A stretch of DNA of 15,254 nt, from positions 1 through 15,254 of the forward strand of contig JBEHWO010000138.1 of NCBI GenBank assembly GCA_040217695.1, read 5' to 3'. The notes beneath the pieces are model-generated. The model ran no database searches. It was not told where the DNA came from and saw only the letters and a list, made by a program, of their open reading frames with translations. Below, in pieces: positions 14,249-15,254 of the stretch (the first letter of the stretch is position 1; each line of letters begins with the position of its first letter). This DNA is from CALARM01 sp040217695. GTDB taxonomy: Bacteria > Vulcanimicrobiota > SpSt-956 > JAKJGF01. A program made the translations under genes and the position numbers.

Positions 14249-14277
14249 TTGATCTTTCAAAGGTTATAGGTTATTAT
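14249..14277 (+). promoter_or_regulatory. Promoter of the right-edge nucleotidyltransferase gene
   Basis: TTGATC (14249-14254) and TATTAT (14272-14277, 5 of 6) are 17 bp apart. Transcription would start near 14284, about 42 nt before the ATG at 14326. It lies back to back with the minus-strand promoter at 14188-14216. Confidence 0.5.
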
Positions 14278-14325
14278 CTACAGATATATAACACATGAAA
14301 CGTTCCAGTAAAAGGATAAAAACAA

Positions 14326-15254
14326 ATGACAGATAGAGTCAGCCCCGAAGATTTTGTCTTTTCACTCCTCAGAGAAAATCCTCCTTTAGATGAAATAAAT
14401 AAATATGCCGGAGAACTTAAAGAAAATGACTGGCAGGAAATTGTTAATTTTACCACGTCTCATTCCCTCTTTCCTGCCTTTTATGACAGGCTTGTAAGAA
14501 TGAAGATTTCACATGTGCCGGAAGAGATACTTTCCCATCTCAAAGGTATGTATCTGTTGAATCTGAAAAAAAACATATTCCTCGAAGATGAACTCTTTAA
14601 AGTTCTCGATTATCTGAAATCCTGTAATATTCCTGCCATACCGCTCAAGGGGACGGCACTTGCCGGATTAATTTATAAAGACATAGCCCTCAGGCAGGCT
14701 CCTTGCGATATGGATATACTTGTGCCGGAAGACAGGTTGATAGAAGCAGAGAAAAGCCTGGAAAAAATTGGATATTCATTTTTATATGAAGCTCATTTCA
14801 ATGAAGTGGAACAGAAATTTCAAAAAATGGGTTTTTCGTTTAAACACAATCAACATATAATTGATATATTACATAAGTACAGAAGTGAAGTCAGTTTTAA
14901 AAAAGAACTTTATGGATTTAATCTGAATATAGATCTGCACTGGACATTCAGAGATAAATTTGTAAATATAGATATAAAAAATTTCTGGACAGATGTAAAA
15001 GAAATTGAACTCAATGGTCATAAAATTTTAATGCCTCCTGTGGAAGTTATTTTCTATCACTTATTGATAGTCTCTATAGCCAGATATGACTTTGTATCCA
15101 TAAAAAATATATATGATATATATAAACTCATAACAATCCACAGAGAAAATATAAACTGGGAAAATATGCTGAAAAGAGTAAAGAAAAACAAATTAAATCA
15201 TCTTCTTTATTTTACTCTTGTTATAACAGAAGAGTTATTTAAAGTAAATGTACC
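14326..15254 (+). CDS. Nucleotidyltransferase family protein (PF14907-like), 3' end outside window
   Basis: An open frame runs from the ATG at 14326 to the window edge (309 codons, no stop). AAAGGA (14311-14316) lies 9 bases upstream. Residues 1-90 are a helical N-terminal region. The block IPAIPLKGTALAGLIYKD (about 102-119) is followed by the catalytic D128 and D130 in PCDMDILVP. Later come IDLHWTFRDK and LMPPVEVIFYHLLIVSIARYDF. This is the pattern of the uncharacterised nucleotidyltransferase family Pfam PF14907 (NTP_transf_5), which is often seen near surface-polysaccharide or ATP-grasp/peptide genes. It differs from the MNT-like enzyme next door, which has GGxA instead of LKG. Function is unknown; truncation is only by the window boundary. 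Confidence 0.85.
   Translation, partial: MTDRVSPEDFVFSLLRENPPLDEINKYAGELKENDWQEIVNFTTSHSLFPAFYDRLVRMKISHVPEEILSHLKGMYLLNLKKNIFLEDELFKVLDYLKSCNIPAIPLKGTALAGLIYKDIALRQAPCDMDILVPEDRLIEAEKSLEKIGYSFLYEAHFNEVEQKFQKMGFSFKHNQHIIDILHKYRSEVSFKKELYGFNLNIDLHWTFRDKFVNIDIKNFWTDVKEIELNGHKILMPPVEVIFYHLLIVSIARYDFVSIKNIYDIYKLITIHRENINWENMLKRVKKNKLNHLLYFTLVITEELFKVNV

Overview
This is an AT-rich bacterial window with about fifteen protein genes on both strands. It reads with the standard bacterial code: Shine-Dalgarno sites of the GGAGG type, GTG and TTG starts, -35/-10 promoters with 17-bp spacers, Tat and lipoprotein signals, and TGA used as stop. No RNA gene or taxonomic marker is present, so I do not name a phylum. 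The dispersed heptanucleotide repeats and the family mix (adenosine-specific kinase, QueE, PotABCD, PF14907-like nucleotidyltransferase) suggest an uncultivated or poorly described lineage, but that is inference.

Layout, left to right. A repeat array (1-265) precedes a soluble response-regulator/histidine-kinase fusion (378-1541). Then come queE (7-carboxy-7-deazaguanine synthase, 1592-2227) and an adenosine-specific kinase family gene (2348-2833). A 110-bp MITE-like element sits exactly at that gene's stop codon. Next is a coiled-coil protein with a possible lipid-binding-like C-terminal domain (3053-4063). Convergent to it are a secreted zinc peptidase resembling the DA1 peptidase domain (4136-4726) and a small cupin (4811-5158). 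A 400-bp spacer holds more repeats and a second MITE copy. It is followed by a zinc-ribbon membrane protein (5560-5934) and a conserved protein of unknown function (6065-6763).

The minus strand from 10820 to 6858 encodes a complete spermidine/putrescine-type ABC importer in the order potA-potB-potC-potD. It has a good promoter (11004-11032) and a leader of roughly 170 nt with several hairpins that may be a regulatory RNA. An EEP-superfamily hydrolase (11360-12223, +) is convergent with a TPR lipoprotein (12400-13380, -). A minus-strand pair follows: a small protein overlapping a MNT/AbiEii-like nucleotidyltransferase. Divergent from that pair is an unrelated nucleotidyltransferase gene of the PF14907 type, which runs off the right edge.

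The most striking signal is between the genes. Nearly every gene junction carries heptanucleotide arrays that all follow one formula, GTGANNN (GTGAAAA, GTGACGC, GTGATGC, GTGACCG, GTGAGTA and others). Most loci are built as GTGA-reading units followed by TCAC-reading units, so they form imperfect inverted repeats. The arrays start at, or within a few bases of, stop codons, and in at least six genes the repeat itself supplies the stop codon. Four loci also contain a palindromic element of about 42 bp (GGGGCGAAC...GTTCGCCCC) joined to the same ACCGGTGAAAACAC-type segment. The two MITE copies carry the GTGACGC/GTCACGC palindrome inside them. Together these look like a layered, expanding family of small repeats that target or accumulate at gene ends.
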